NCBI GenBank assembly: GCA_964460755.1
Contig: CAYWQL010000001.1
Location: 1 to 64,000 of the forward strand
Length of the DNA: 64,000 bases
DNA from: JAYFNU01 sp964460755
Lineage (GTDB): Bacteria > Bacillota > Clostridia > Oscillospirales > Ruminococcaceae
Direction of reading: 5' to 3'
Part shown: positions 8,706-17,422 of the stretch, piece by piece
Numbering within the stretch: the first letter of the stretch is position 1
Layout: each line of letters starts with the position of its first letter
Position numbers and translations under genes: made by a program
The notes under the pieces: generated by a model
Database searches by the model: none
The model's input: only the letters and a program-made list of their open reading frames with translations
What the model was told of the DNA's origin: nothing

Positions 8706-9974
8706 ATGATGAAGGTACTGTGGATTGTCAATATACCCCTTCCCGAGGCGGCAAAGGCTTTTGGCTTTTCGAATGCCTTATCGGGCACGTGGATAATCGG
8801 ACAGCTTGAGGAGATTCGAAAGCGCGACGACATTTCACTTTCGGTATGTTGCGTCTCGGGCGAAACCAAGAGACTGCTTGACAAGACGGTAAATGGAGTC
8901 AGGTATATTGTGCTTCCGACAGAAAGCTATTTGAACGAGTTTAGGAAGCTTTACAGCGAGCTTAATCCCGATGTTACCCACATATACGGCTCGGAGCTTC
9001 TTACAAGCCACAAAATCGGTGAAATAACCGATAAAGAGCGAACGGTGCTTTCCATTCAGGGGCTTATTTATATTTGCGCTTATCATTTTTTCGACGGCAT
9101 ACCGCGAAAATATACGCGAAAGAGACTTTTTACCTCATTGCTCAACAAAATTCATTCGACCGACATAATCGCGCTTGGACGCGAGGGCTTCGAAAAGCTC
9201 GGCGAGAGCGAAAAGAAATTTATTTCGAGTATGAAATACGTCATCGGCCGAACCGAATGGGACAAGGCGTGCGTCAGCCAGCTTAATCGTGAGATTAAAT
9301 ACTATAAATGCTACGAGATACTTCGTAACGAGTTTTTGACGTCGGAGCGTTGGAGCGCAAAGACCTGCGAGCCTCACAGCGTTTTTATGACTGCGAGCGA
9401 GTATCCTATAAAGGGACTGCACATCGCGCTCGAGGGCTTCAGCATACTGAAAAAGAGGTATCCTGACCTCAAAATTTATGTCGCGGGCGACAGACACACC
9501 TCTCACGACAACAGACTTAAGCGGTTTATCTCGTCGGTGCTTTATGAATATAACGGATATATCGAAAAGCTTATTCGGCAATATGACCTTAAGGACAATA
9601 TCGTTTTTTTAGGTCCGCTCGCAGCGGAAGAAATGAAGCGAGAATATTTGAAAGCGAACGCCTATGTGCTTTCGTCGAGCGTTGAAAACGGGTCGAATTC
9701 TCTTGGCGAGGCGATGATACTTGGCGTTCCGTGTGTGACAAGCTATGTTGGCGGCGTATGCGATATGCTCGTCAACGGAGCGGAGGGATATTTGTTCCCG
9801 CTCAACGCGCCGTATATGCTCGCCCACTACCTTGAAAGGGTGTTCGAGGGGGATTTTCCGTCGGATATGTGCGACCGCGCTTCCGCCCATTCGGCGAAAA
9901 CCTATGACGCGAAGACGAATACAGAAACTCTTATAGGGGTTTATAACGAAATAATCGGCAATAAGAAAAATTAA
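8706..9974 (+). CDS. Glycosyltransferase family 4 (GT-B fold)
   Basis: The protein has 422 residues; either of two adjacent ATGs (8706 or 8709) could be used, with GAGGA just upstream. The N-terminal domain opens MKVLWIVNIPLPEAAKAFG and probably binds the acceptor. The C-terminal domain has the strand HSVFMTASEYPIKGLHIAL and the E-x7-E donor site in ENGSNSLGEAMILGVPCV. This is the second GT4 in the locus. It would act in the cytoplasm on a lipid-linked glycan. Specificity is unknown. Confidence 0.85.
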   Translation: MMKVLWIVNIPLPEAAKAFGFSNALSGTWIIGQLEEIRKRDDISLSVCCVSGETKRLLDKTVNGVRYIVLPTESYLNEFRKLYSELNPDVTHIYGSELLTSHKIGEITDKERTVLSIQGLIYICAYHFFDGIPRKYTRKRLFTSLLNKIHSTDIIALGREGFEKLGESEKKFISSMKYVIGRTEWDKACVSQLNREIKYYKCYEILRNEFLTSERWSAKTCEPHSVFMTASEYPIKGLHIALEGFSILKKRYPDLKIYVAGDRHTSHDNRLKRFISSVLYEYNGYIEKLIRQYDLKDNIVFLGPLAAEEMKREYLKANAYVLSSSVENGSNSLGEAMILGVPCVTSYVGGVCDMLVNGAEGYLFPLNAPYMLAHYLERVFEGDFPSDMCDRASAHSAKTYDAKTNTETLIGVYNEIIGNKKN

Positions 9975-9998
9975 AAAGCCGCCCAAGGGCGACTTTTA
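9973..9998. terminator. Imperfect hairpin between convergent glycosyltransferase genes
   Basis: AAAAAGCCGCCC pairs imperfectly with GGGCGACTTTT across a 2-3 base loop, between the GT4 stop and the stop of the minus-strand gene at 10010. A later T-rich run lies at 10007-10013. Confidence 0.45.
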
Positions 9999-10009
9999 GG
10001 CTTGAGTTT

Positions 10010-10879
10010 TTATTTAAGTGATTTTCGATTTGAAAAGAGAAAGTGAAGTCGGTCTTTAACTTTTTTCGCGAAGAGCTTTCGGTCGGAAAACAGGGTTTTA
10101 AAAATGACTGAAACGCGGGGAGAATAGACCTGATTTTTACTTGGAGTTTCGATGGGTTCGACGTAATCGGTATCGAAGCCGCGTTTTTCAAAATCAATTT
10201 TGATATTTTCCTTCGCAAGAAGGTCCTTCATATGGCAGGTCCATTTTCCGTGATGAACCGCGCCGCCCTGAATCCAGTCGTATGTGAAAACCGTCGGCTG
10301 ATGAAGCTTTGCGGTAAAAAACATATCGTTCAATTTATGGGCGCGAATAGAACCGAAGTTTTCAAATTCCCATACGCTTTCGTGCTTGCGGATAAGCTTA
10401 TATAAAATGTCCTTTCGCCAAAGCGCCGCCTGAACGCTGACCTTATATTCGCATTTTTTGGGACGAAGCTCAAAACCCTGCGGACAAATGTCGCTTTCGA
10501 TATCCTCCCACAGCATGGGCAGAAAATGAAAACAGGCAATTTTTTTGTTGCTCTTCATAAGCTCGAAGCATTCCGAAAGCCGCTTGACGTCCACATCCTT
10601 TTCAAAGAAAAAGTCGTCGAGAAGGACGAGAATAAAATCGGTGTCGGTTAATTCGAGGTGTTTTAAAAACCGCTCGCTCCATGTTGCGTTCGGATTGTCT
10701 TTAAAAAGAGAAAACGTTTCAACATTAATGCCGTCGAAGGAAAAGCTTTTCGTTTCGGTGTTCAGTATTATACGCTTGTCGCAGCTCGGCCAATATTTTT
10801 TAAACAGCGTAAAAAAGGGACTCCAAAGGTCCTCATAGCTGTCGCAGCTGTTGACGATTATGGTGTAGTCCTGTTTCAT
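10010..10879 (-). CDS. Glycosyltransferase-like protein, paralogue of the 13799 gene (minus strand)
   Basis: The product has 289 residues from the ATG at 10877-10879, with GGAGG just upstream. The alternative TTG at 10897 adds six residues with no better ribosome site. The N-terminus YTIIVNSCDSYEDLWSPFF, the TETKSFSFDGI stretch, NATWSERF, and the acidic LVLLDDFFFEKDVD segment look like a nucleotide-sugar-binding GT-A fold with a metal site. FEKRGF near the end is also shared with the 13799 product. I know such proteins as unnamed members of capsule and polysaccharide clusters; the activity is inferred. It is the only minus-strand gene inside the locus. Confidence 0.7.
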   Translation of the reverse strand: MKQDYTIIVNSCDSYEDLWSPFFTLFKKYWPSCDKRIILNTETKSFSFDGINVETFSLFKDNPNATWSERFLKHLELTDTDFILVLLDDFFFEKDVDVKRLSECFELMKSNKKIACFHFLPMLWEDIESDICPQGFELRPKKCEYKVSVQAALWRKDILYKLIRKHESVWEFENFGSIRAHKLNDMFFTAKLHQPTVFTYDWIQGGAVHHGKWTCHMKDLLAKENIKIDFEKRGFDTDYVEPIETPSKNQVYSPRVSVIFKTLFSDRKLFAKKVKDRLHFLFSNRKSLK

Positions 10880-10957
10880 AAGCCCTCCGACAATCAAGTT
10901 AAGCTAATTATATAATAAAAGACGCCGCTTTTCAATTAAGCGAAAGGTTAATACGTT

Positions 10958-12028
10958 ATGAAGTATAAGGTTTCAGTGATAGTTCCCGTGTTTAACGCCG
11001 AAAAAACGGTGAAAAGAGCTCTCGATTCGGTAAGAAAACAGACCATAGGCTTCGGCAATATTGAGCTTATCGTTGTTAACGACTGCTCGAATGACGGCAG
11101 CGCCGAGATTCTAAACGCGTTCGAAAAGAAGTACGAGAACATCTGTGTCATTAATACCCAAATAAACAGCGGAGACGCGGGTGTGCCGAGAAATATCGCG
11201 CTCGAAAGAGTCAGCGCGCCATATGTTATGTTTGTCGACAGCGACGATGAGCTTGAAGCGAACGCCTGCGAAGTATTAATCGACGCGATAGAAAACAGCC
11301 GCGCGGATTTGGCAACGGCAGGATATTCAATTTACGGCGAAAACGGAAAAAAGATGTCGGAGCGGATTCCCGCTTACGACGAGGCAAATGAAGGCGTTTA
11401 TGACCTTTCAAGGGGTATAGCCTGTTTCGAGCCGCTTACCGACCCGTTTTGGTGCAAGATATACAAAAACGAAATTATAAAAGAAAACAGCGTGCGCTTT
11501 TCGGTTGGCTACACGGGAGAGGACACCGCTTTTACGGTGAGGTATTTGTTGTGTTCAAAGTCGGCGTACTACAAAAAGACCGCCGTATACCGTTACTATA
11601 TGACCGAAGGCTCAATGTCGCGTTCAAAGACCAAGGACTATTTTATTAACGTGACAAGCTTCTATAAGGATTTAGAATTAATGCTCGGCAGAAAAAATGC
11701 TGAATTTTATAACCGTCATCTTAACGCAGACCACTTTTTACATTTATACAGCACTACGGGGGGCTTCGTCGAGACGGATACCCGCGAGGTTTTAAAGGCG
11801 TGGTGGCATATCCTTCAATACACCGCGGATAAAAAGCTTGTTTGTCATTCGCCCGCAGTTCGCACGATAGTTCGCGACGCGGCGGTGGACGATTTCGAGG
11901 GCGCGGTATATCATATGGGTGAGTTTCGCGCCATAGAGGACGAGCGCAGACGCCAGCTTGAGGACATTTTTTCTTCGAAAAGCTGGAAGCTTTCAAAGTC
12001 GATAGCGGACCTATTTAAAACAAATTAA
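10958..12028 (+). CDS. Glycosyltransferase family 2 with C-terminal tail motif
   Basis: The protein has 356 residues. It opens KVSVIVPVFNAEKTVKRALD and has VNDCSNDGS and the metal site FVDSDDEL. The tail RRQLEDIFSSKSWKLSKS matches those of the genes at 6468 and 7580. The stretch DPFWCKIYKNEIIKENSVRF is also almost the same as DSFWCNIYKNEIIEKNSVRF in the 6468 product, confirming common descent. It is likely an inverting transferase of the glycan pathway with unknown donor. It is divergent from the 10010-10879 gene and followed 19 bases later by the next transferase. Confidence 0.87.
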   Translation: MKYKVSVIVPVFNAEKTVKRALDSVRKQTIGFGNIELIVVNDCSNDGSAEILNAFEKKYENICVINTQINSGDAGVPRNIALERVSAPYVMFVDSDDELEANACEVLIDAIENSRADLATAGYSIYGENGKKMSERIPAYDEANEGVYDLSRGIACFEPLTDPFWCKIYKNEIIKENSVRFSVGYTGEDTAFTVRYLLCSKSAYYKKTAVYRYYMTEGSMSRSKTKDYFINVTSFYKDLELMLGRKNAEFYNRHLNADHFLHLYSTTGGFVETDTREVLKAWWHILQYTADKKLVCHSPAVRTIVRDAAVDDFEGAVYHMGEFRAIEDERRRQLEDIFSSKSWKLSKSIADLFKTN

Positions 12029-12047
12029 CGGCAGGAGGGCGGCTGAA

Positions 12048-13718
12048 ATGACCTTTCAATACGAAAAAAACGTTTTTTCACTCGGCAAAATTTCTGCCGA
12101 CGTCGTTGTCTTTGCGCCCGATAGTCTTTCGATAGGCGGCGAACAGGCGCTGAAGGCGACGCTTTCGCAGGGCGCCGACGCGGCGGTTTTTCGCACGTCC
12201 CCATATGAGGCGGCATTTTACTGTGACCCGATTACCCTCGACGCATTTTCGGCATACAACTGCGCTTTTGCCGTAAAAGCGGAGGTGCTGAAAAAGCTTG
12301 GACGTCCGAAACGTCTATTCGGAGTCGCGGCGGCAAACGAGCTTATTGCGAGAATGAGGCAGAGCGGCTGCGACGTAAAGTATGCGCCGAACATCGTCGC
12401 CGTCGTTAAGGATAGTCCAGAGCCGAAATATATTGACGCTCTGTTTTCATCTCTTTATATGCGGGAAAAGTTTGGCTCGCGGAACGACGTGATAAACGGA
12501 ATAAAGCTTGTTTTTAAGGCGATACGCCATCCGAAGGCTTACGGCACGCCGCTTTTGCCCTGTATTCTTCGAGGGGTTGGCGCGGATTTCGCGACGCTTT
12601 GGCTTTTACTTCTGCGCGCGACGAAAAACCGCAAATACAAGGGAACGCTTGAGTTCGGCGAAACGCCGAGCCTTGGCTTTTCAAGGGGCAGCTATATATT
12701 TGAAGCTTCGCGGGAAAAGCCGCTTGTTTCTCTTATAACCCGCACGCGAAACCGCCCTGAAACGCTTAGAAAGACCCTTGAAAGCCTTCGACACCAGACA
12801 TACAAAAACTTTGAGGTGGTCGTCGTCGAGGACGGTGAGCCGCTTGCCGAAGAAATGATAAAAGCCGACTTTTCCAATTTGAGAATAACGTACAAGGCGA
12901 CGGTTGAGAATATCGGTCGCGCGGCGGCGGCAAATCTTGGGTTTTCTCTGGCAAAGGGAGAATATCTCAATCTTCTTGACGACGACGATTATCTGCTGCC
13001 CGAGCATATTGAGCTTGGCGTGGCGCGGGCGATTGGGGATAAAGCCGACGTTGTGTTTCTGCGCGGAATTGCGCTCGAAACCAACAAGACGGGCGATGTT
13101 CCTTATTCCTTTGAAATCAAGGCGAAGCGTATGCTTGATTTTCCCCGTATCGAGCCCTTTACAATGGTGCGGCGGTGCGTGACGACTCAAAACGGAGTTA
13201 TGTTCAAAAAGAAGCTGTGCGACGCTGTGGGCGGTATGCGCTCGGAGCTTGGGGCGCATGAGGACTGGAATTTGTTCTTGCGTCTTATGGCGAAGGGAAG
13301 CTATACTGTTTTGCCGTATGCAACCTGTCTTTATATAGTGCCCGCCGACAGACAGGCGGAAAAGAAACGTCTTTTGGAATATTCTAAATTTGACGGTGAG
13401 CTTCTTCACGACGAGACTCTTGTGTTTTCTTCGACGAAAGAAGAAATAGCCGGATACAAAAGAAGCGTTGCGAACGATTATCTTTATCTTTTGTCGCTCG
13501 GCTTGGCGGACGAGCGATTAGACGACGAATACAAAAAGGCAAAATCTCTTTATGGCGACAAGAAACCGCTGAGCTTCGCTGAATGCTTGAAAAACGGCAA
13601 AGAGAGGCTCAAAGGCGAGGAGTTAAAGGAGCTGTATTACAGCGAGATTTTATGCTTTGAGGAATACAGAAAAAGCGGCAATTTAGAAGAAAAGCTAATG
13701 GAAAACGCGCGGGAATAA
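12048..13718 (+). CDS. Two-part GT2 glycosyltransferase with a degenerate N-terminal domain
   Basis: The protein has 556 residues. The catalytic GT2 domain begins at about 224 (KPLVSLITRTRNRPETLRKT) and has VVVEDG and a metal site at about 309-315 (LLDDDDY), with the acid region GAHEDWNLFLRL further on. Residues 1-220 resemble the end of another GT2 domain. VVFAPDSLSIGGEQA and AFAVKAEVLKKLG are in the expected places, and a REKFGSRND segment follows at about 139-147, but this half has no DxD or nucleotide-binding start. The protein may be the remnant of a tandem-domain transferase. Specificity is unknown. Confidence 0.8.
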   Translation: MTFQYEKNVFSLGKISADVVVFAPDSLSIGGEQALKATLSQGADAAVFRTSPYEAAFYCDPITLDAFSAYNCAFAVKAEVLKKLGRPKRLFGVAAANELIARMRQSGCDVKYAPNIVAVVKDSPEPKYIDALFSSLYMREKFGSRNDVINGIKLVFKAIRHPKAYGTPLLPCILRGVGADFATLWLLLLRATKNRKYKGTLEFGETPSLGFSRGSYIFEASREKPLVSLITRTRNRPETLRKTLESLRHQTYKNFEVVVVEDGEPLAEEMIKADFSNLRITYKATVENIGRAAAANLGFSLAKGEYLNLLDDDDYLLPEHIELGVARAIGDKADVVFLRGIALETNKTGDVPYSFEIKAKRMLDFPRIEPFTMVRRCVTTQNGVMFKKKLCDAVGGMRSELGAHEDWNLFLRLMAKGSYTVLPYATCLYIVPADRQAEKKRLLEYSKFDGELLHDETLVFSSTKEEIAGYKRSVANDYLYLLSLGLADERLDDEYKKAKSLYGDKKPLSFAECLKNGKERLKGEELKELYYSEILCFEEYRKSGNLEEKLMENARE

Positions 13719-13741
13719 AACGAGGATTGAACGTCGTCTCC

Positions 13742-13770
13742 TTTACATATCGGTCGCGATAATATATAAT
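13742..13770 (+). promoter_or_regulatory. Internal sigma-A-type promoter in the glycan locus
   Basis: TTTACA (13742-13747) and TATAAT (13765-13770) are 17 bases apart. They lie in the only sizeable gap between plus-strand genes of this part and precede the ATG at 13799. They would drive the 13799 gene and the exporter. Confidence 0.65.
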
Positions 13771-13798
13771 AGCGGTTAACTGCAAGAGAGGTTTTTTG

Positions 13799-14989
13799 AT
13801 GACAAACGCACGCTGTACGGTTATTGTTTCAAGCTGCGACGCATATAGCGACGTATGGGAGCCCTTCTTTTTTATTTTGAAAAAGAATTGGGACATACCC
13901 TATCCCGTGGTGCTCGTCACCGAGACAAAAAGCTTTTCCGTCGATGGGATTGACCTTGAAACCATTAATCTCCCCGCAAAAAAGGGCGTGGCGTCGACAT
14001 GGAGCGAGCGACTTATTTTCGCTTTAAAGCAGATAAAAACGCCATATGTTATTTTTCTTCTTGAGGACTTCTTTATGACCGGAGCGGTCGACCAGAAGCG
14101 TATTGAGCAGTGTATAAAATGGCTTGACGACGACAAAAAAGCCGTTTGCTTTTCTTTTTATCCGACGACGGGCAACGAGCCGTCGAAATATGCCGGCTTC
14201 GAGCGACGCCCGCAGAATGGGCTTTATCGCTTTAACGCCCAAGCGGGTTTGTGGCGGACAAAACAGCTTTTGAGCTTTTTAGACCCCGCCGAGGACGCGT
14301 GGCAATGGGAAAACGAGGGAAACAAGCGAAGCTTTTCAATAAATGACGATTTTTACAGCATATCCGACCGAAAGCCGCTGATTTTTCAGTACGACTATAT
14401 GGAACACGGGCTTATCGGCGGAAAATGGTTCAAAAACACAAAGAAGCTTTTTGAGAGCTGCGGCTTAAAAGTTGATTTCGAAAAAAGAGGCTTTTTTGAC
14501 GAAAAATACAAGGCGCTTCTTCCGTCGGTTAAGTCCTCATTTATACTGGACGACGTTTTATACATCGACAAAGGGCGTGGCTTTTGCGAGCAGGACGCGG
14601 CAAAATCGCTCGGACGCAGTGAAGATAAGAACGGTGAATTTCACTTTGAATATGAAATTCCGAAGGACTGCTCGCGGCTTATTCGGTTCGACCCGTCGAC
14701 AAGAAGCGGCTTTGCGATAAAAAATCTTGTAATAGAGGTGAAATACGCCGACAAAACGACGGAAATAATTGAGCCTTTCTTTTACAGCACAAACGGAGTA
14801 GAATACAAGGACTTGCTCGTGCTTTTAGAAAATGACCCTTACGTTTCGTTTTACGCAAACAGGAAAAAAAAGGCGCGCGCGGTTGTGATTTCGGGCGAAA
14901 TAGTCTGCCCGTTAAATAAGGAAATAATCGATTGCGTATACAAAAAGAAAAGGATTAATATCGGTTTTTATATAGGAAAGCTAAGGTAA
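13799..14989 (+). CDS. Glycosyltransferase-like protein with C-terminal beta-rich domain, paralogue of the 10010 gene
   Basis: The ATG at 13799 has GAGAGG 7 bases upstream; the product has 396 residues. Residues 1-245 match the minus-strand 10010 product: CTVIVSSCDAYSDVWEPFF, TETKSFSVDGI, STWSERL, FLLEDFFMTGAVD and FEKRGFF. The last about 140 residues are extra and beta-rich (SRLIRFDPSTRSGFAIKNLV), like accessory domains appended to some surface-glycan transferases. Donor and acceptor are unknown. It is followed 17 bases later by the exporter permease. Confidence 0.7.
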   Translation: MTNARCTVIVSSCDAYSDVWEPFFFILKKNWDIPYPVVLVTETKSFSVDGIDLETINLPAKKGVASTWSERLIFALKQIKTPYVIFLLEDFFMTGAVDQKRIEQCIKWLDDDKKAVCFSFYPTTGNEPSKYAGFERRPQNGLYRFNAQAGLWRTKQLLSFLDPAEDAWQWENEGNKRSFSINDDFYSISDRKPLIFQYDYMEHGLIGGKWFKNTKKLFESCGLKVDFEKRGFFDEKYKALLPSVKSSFILDDVLYIDKGRGFCEQDAAKSLGRSEDKNGEFHFEYEIPKDCSRLIRFDPSTRSGFAIKNLVIEVKYADKTTEIIEPFFYSTNGVEYKDLLVLLENDPYVSFYANRKKKARAVVISGEIVCPLNKEIIDCVYKKKRINIGFYIGKLR

Positions 14990-15006
14990 AAAGGAGAGCA
15001 TTTTTT

Positions 15007-15795
15007 ATGACAAGAATAAAGGAATATTTCGGCACGTTAACAAAATACAGTTATCTGCTTGAAAACCTAATTTCCCGCGATTTGAAGGTGAAGTACCGCC
15101 GCTCGGTGCTCGGCATACTTTGGAGCGTGTTGAATCCGCTTCTGATGATGCTTATACTCAATGCTGTTTTTTCAAGAGTGTTTCGTTATGAAATTGCAAA
15201 CTTTCCGCTCTATTTGATTTCGGGACAGCTTATGTTCTCGTTTTTCAGCTCGGCGACCAACGAAGCGAATTTTTCAATTATCGGCGCGGGCGGTCTTATG
15301 AGAAAGGTTTATATTCCGAAGTATCTTTTTCCCGTTGAAAAGATGCTATTTGAATTTGTAAACTTCCTGTTTTCCCTTTCTGCGCTTGTCGTTATGCTTA
15401 TTATCTTCAGAATACCCTTTAAATTCTCTATGCTGTTGGGCTTTGTTCCGGCGTTTTGGCTGCTTATCTTTTCGATGGGCGTCGGGCTTATTCTTTCGGC
15501 TTACTGCGTTTTTTTCCGCGACCTAAAGCATCTTTACTCGGTGCTTATCACGGCGTGGATGTATATGACCCCGCTTTTTTATCCCATAGAGGTGCTTGGC
15601 GAGGGGTTTATTCACAAGATAGTAATGCTTAATCCGCTTACATGGTACATTCTTTACTTCAGAACGGTTGTCATTTACGGCGAGCTTCCGACCTTTGAAA
15701 TGAACTGGATTTGCGCTGCGGCGGCAATCGTTATGCTTATTCTCGGCGTTTTAATCTTCCGCAAGCATCAGGATAAATTTATCCTTTATATATAA
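15007..15795 (+). CDS. Polysaccharide ABC exporter, permease subunit (Wzm/TagG-like)
   Basis: The protein has 262 residues with about six membrane segments of the ABC-2 type. The opening LISRDLKVKYRRSVLGILW and the following NPLLMMLILNAVFSRVF are typical of permeases that export O-antigen, teichoic acid or capsule chains. AAGGAGAG lies 8 bases before the ATG. It pairs with the ATPase 12 bases downstream and would flip or export the glycan made by this locus. Confidence 0.92.
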   Translation: MTRIKEYFGTLTKYSYLLENLISRDLKVKYRRSVLGILWSVLNPLLMMLILNAVFSRVFRYEIANFPLYLISGQLMFSFFSSATNEANFSIIGAGGLMRKVYIPKYLFPVEKMLFEFVNFLFSLSALVVMLIIFRIPFKFSMLLGFVPAFWLLIFSMGVGLILSAYCVFFRDLKHLYSVLITAWMYMTPLFYPIEVLGEGFIHKIVMLNPLTWYILYFRTVVIYGELPTFEMNWICAAAAIVMLILGVLIFRKHQDKFILYI

Positions 15796-15807
15796 GTGAG
15801 GTAAATT

Positions 15808-16557
15808 ATGAGCGACGTAAAAAATGAAAAAGACATTATGATACGCATTAAAGACGTATCAATGGAATTTAATATGAGCACCGAGCAGGTCGACAACATA
15901 AAGGAGTATTTCATCAGACTTGTTCAGCATCGTTTGTTTTTTAATTCCTTTTGGGCGCTGAACGATGTTACCGTTGACATTCGCAAGGGCGAGATTTTCG
16001 GTATCGTCGGGCTTAACGGAAGCGGAAAGAGCACACTGCTTAAGATTATTTCGGGCATACAAAAACCCACAAAGGGCGAGGCGAAGCTTTTTGGTACGCT
16101 TTCGCCGCTCATTGAACTCGGCGCTGGCTTCGACGGCGACCTTACGGGACGCGAGAACATATACCTCAACGGCGCGGTGCTCGGATATTCGAAAAAATTT
16201 ATGGAAAGCATATATGACGAGATAGTTGAGTTTGCCGAGCTTGAGGAATTTATCGACGTTCCGATAAAGAACTATTCCTCCGGTATGACCGCGCGTCTTG
16301 GATTTTCTATCGCGACAGTCGTAAAGCCCCAAATACTTATTCTCGATGAGGTTTTGGGCGTTGGCGACTTTAAATTTCAAAAGAAGTGCGAGGACAGAAT
16401 AAAATCCCTTATGGACGGCGAAACGACGGTTGTTTTCGTTTCCCATTCGATAGACCAGGTAAAGCGTCTTTGCACAAGGGTTATGTGGCTTGAGCACGGC
16501 AAGACGGTTATGATAGGACCTACCGAAGAGGTCTGTAAAAAGTACAGCGAAGCGTAA
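15808..16557 (+). CDS. Polysaccharide ABC exporter, ATP-binding subunit (Wzt/TagH-like)
   Basis: The protein has 249 residues: Walker A GLNGSGKST at 68-76, signature YSSGM at 156-160, Walker B ILILDE at 176-181, and switch His213. The insertion with LSPLIELGAGFDGDLTGREN marks the polysaccharide-export subfamily. The protein stops right after the nucleotide-binding domain, so the C-terminal carbohydrate-binding domain found in many Wzt proteins is absent. That suggests export without end-group recognition by this subunit. It is the last gene of the locus. Confidence 0.93.
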   Translation: MSDVKNEKDIMIRIKDVSMEFNMSTEQVDNIKEYFIRLVQHRLFFNSFWALNDVTVDIRKGEIFGIVGLNGSGKSTLLKIISGIQKPTKGEAKLFGTLSPLIELGAGFDGDLTGRENIYLNGAVLGYSKKFMESIYDEIVEFAELEEFIDVPIKNYSSGMTARLGFSIATVVKPQILILDEVLGVGDFKFQKKCEDRIKSLMDGETTVVFVSHSIDQVKRLCTRVMWLEHGKTVMIGPTEEVCKKYSEA

Positions 16558-16571
16558 AGGAATAAAAAATG

Positions 16572-16606
16572 CCCGACGGTAAACAATATCGTCGGGATAT
16601 TTTTAT
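16572..16606 (+). terminator. Terminator at the end of the first glycan locus
   Basis: CCCGACG (16572-16578) and CGTCGGG (16590-16596) form a perfect 7-bp stem with an 11-base loop, followed by ATATTTTTATAT. Confidence 0.75.
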
Positions 16607-16622
16607 ATATTGAGGTTTTTTT

Positions 16623-16979
16623 ATGGAGTATTTTCGCGCGTTTCTTGTCGGAGGATTAATCTGTTTAATCGGTCAGGCGCTTATGGATTACACGAAGCTT
16701 ACACCCGCGAGGATTTTGACAGGCTTCGTTGTGGCGGGAGTTGTCTTAAGCGCGGTCGGACTATATGCGCCCATAGCGGAGTTTGGCGGCGCGGGCGCAA
16801 GCGTTCCAATAGTCGGCTTCGGTCATCTTCTCTTTGAGGGAGTAAAAAAGTCGATTGAGACCGACGGCTTTGTCGGTGTGATAAAGGGCGGACTTATCGC
16901 CGCGTCGGGCGGGGTAACGATGTCGCTTTTTATGGGGCTTCTTATGTCGCTTTTTTTCAAATCTAAGGACCAAAGCTGA
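16623..16979 (+). CDS. spoVAE: Stage V sporulation protein AE
   Basis: The protein has 118 residues. It shows the family pattern closely: AFLVGGLICLIGQALMDYTK, LTPARILTGFVVAGVVLSA, GLYAPIAEFGGAGASVPIVG, FGHLLFEGVKKSIE. SpoVAE is a small inner-forespore-membrane protein of the SpoVA channel for dipicolinic acid uptake and release. The usual partners spoVAC and spoVAD do not flank it here. GAGG lies 7 bases before the ATG. It stands alone between the exporter terminator and an SMR pair. Confidence 0.88.
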   Translation: MEYFRAFLVGGLICLIGQALMDYTKLTPARILTGFVVAGVVLSAVGLYAPIAEFGGAGASVPIVGFGHLLFEGVKKSIETDGFVGVIKGGLIAASGGVTMSLFMGLLMSLFFKSKDQS

Positions 16980-17074
16980 ATGCCTTTTATAATTTTTTGA
17001 AGTGTGGTAAAATGTAAGTTGCCGTATAAAGGCTTTTCGGCTTGCGGTAATTTTATTTAAAGGTGCTTCTTAAA

Positions 17075-17422
17075 ATGAACAATATGAAAGAGTCCTTTAT
17101 GAAAAACAAAACGGGAATTGTGCTTATTTTGATTTCCGCGCTGTTTTCCTGTTCGGGACAGTTTTTGTGGAAGCTTTCGGGGATGCAGTCGCTTTGGCTT
17201 TTGTTCTTTGGCTTTGTGTGCTACGGAATGGGTATGCTGTTTATGCTCTTGGCGTATCGTCACGGAAGTCTTTCGGTGCTTCACCCAATGTTAAGCGTCG
17301 GTTACGTTTTTTCCCTTATTCTTGCGGCGACGGTTCTCAAGGAGGCGGTTTCACCCCTTCGTATACTCGGCGTTGCTGTTATCCTCGTTGGGGTAATCTT
17401 CATAGGGGGTGGCGACGATTAA
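17075..17422 (+). CDS. Small EamA/SMR-type membrane protein, first of an overlapping pair
   Basis: The ATG at 17075 is preferred, with AAAGG about 11 bases upstream; the product has 115 residues. It has four hydrophobic segments, and the second half (HPMLSVGYVFSLILAATVLKE, then RILGVAVILVGVIFIGG) is typical of the half-size drug/metabolite transporter fold. Pairs of such proteins include ArnE/ArnF-like flippases for undecaprenyl-phosphate sugars. Its last 14 bases overlap the next gene, so the two products probably form a heterodimer. The substrate is not known. Confidence 0.72.
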   Translation: MNNMKESFMKNKTGIVLILISALFSCSGQFLWKLSGMQSLWLLFFGFVCYGMGMLFMLLAYRHGSLSVLHPMLSVGYVFSLILAATVLKEAVSPLRILGVAVILVGVIFIGGGDD

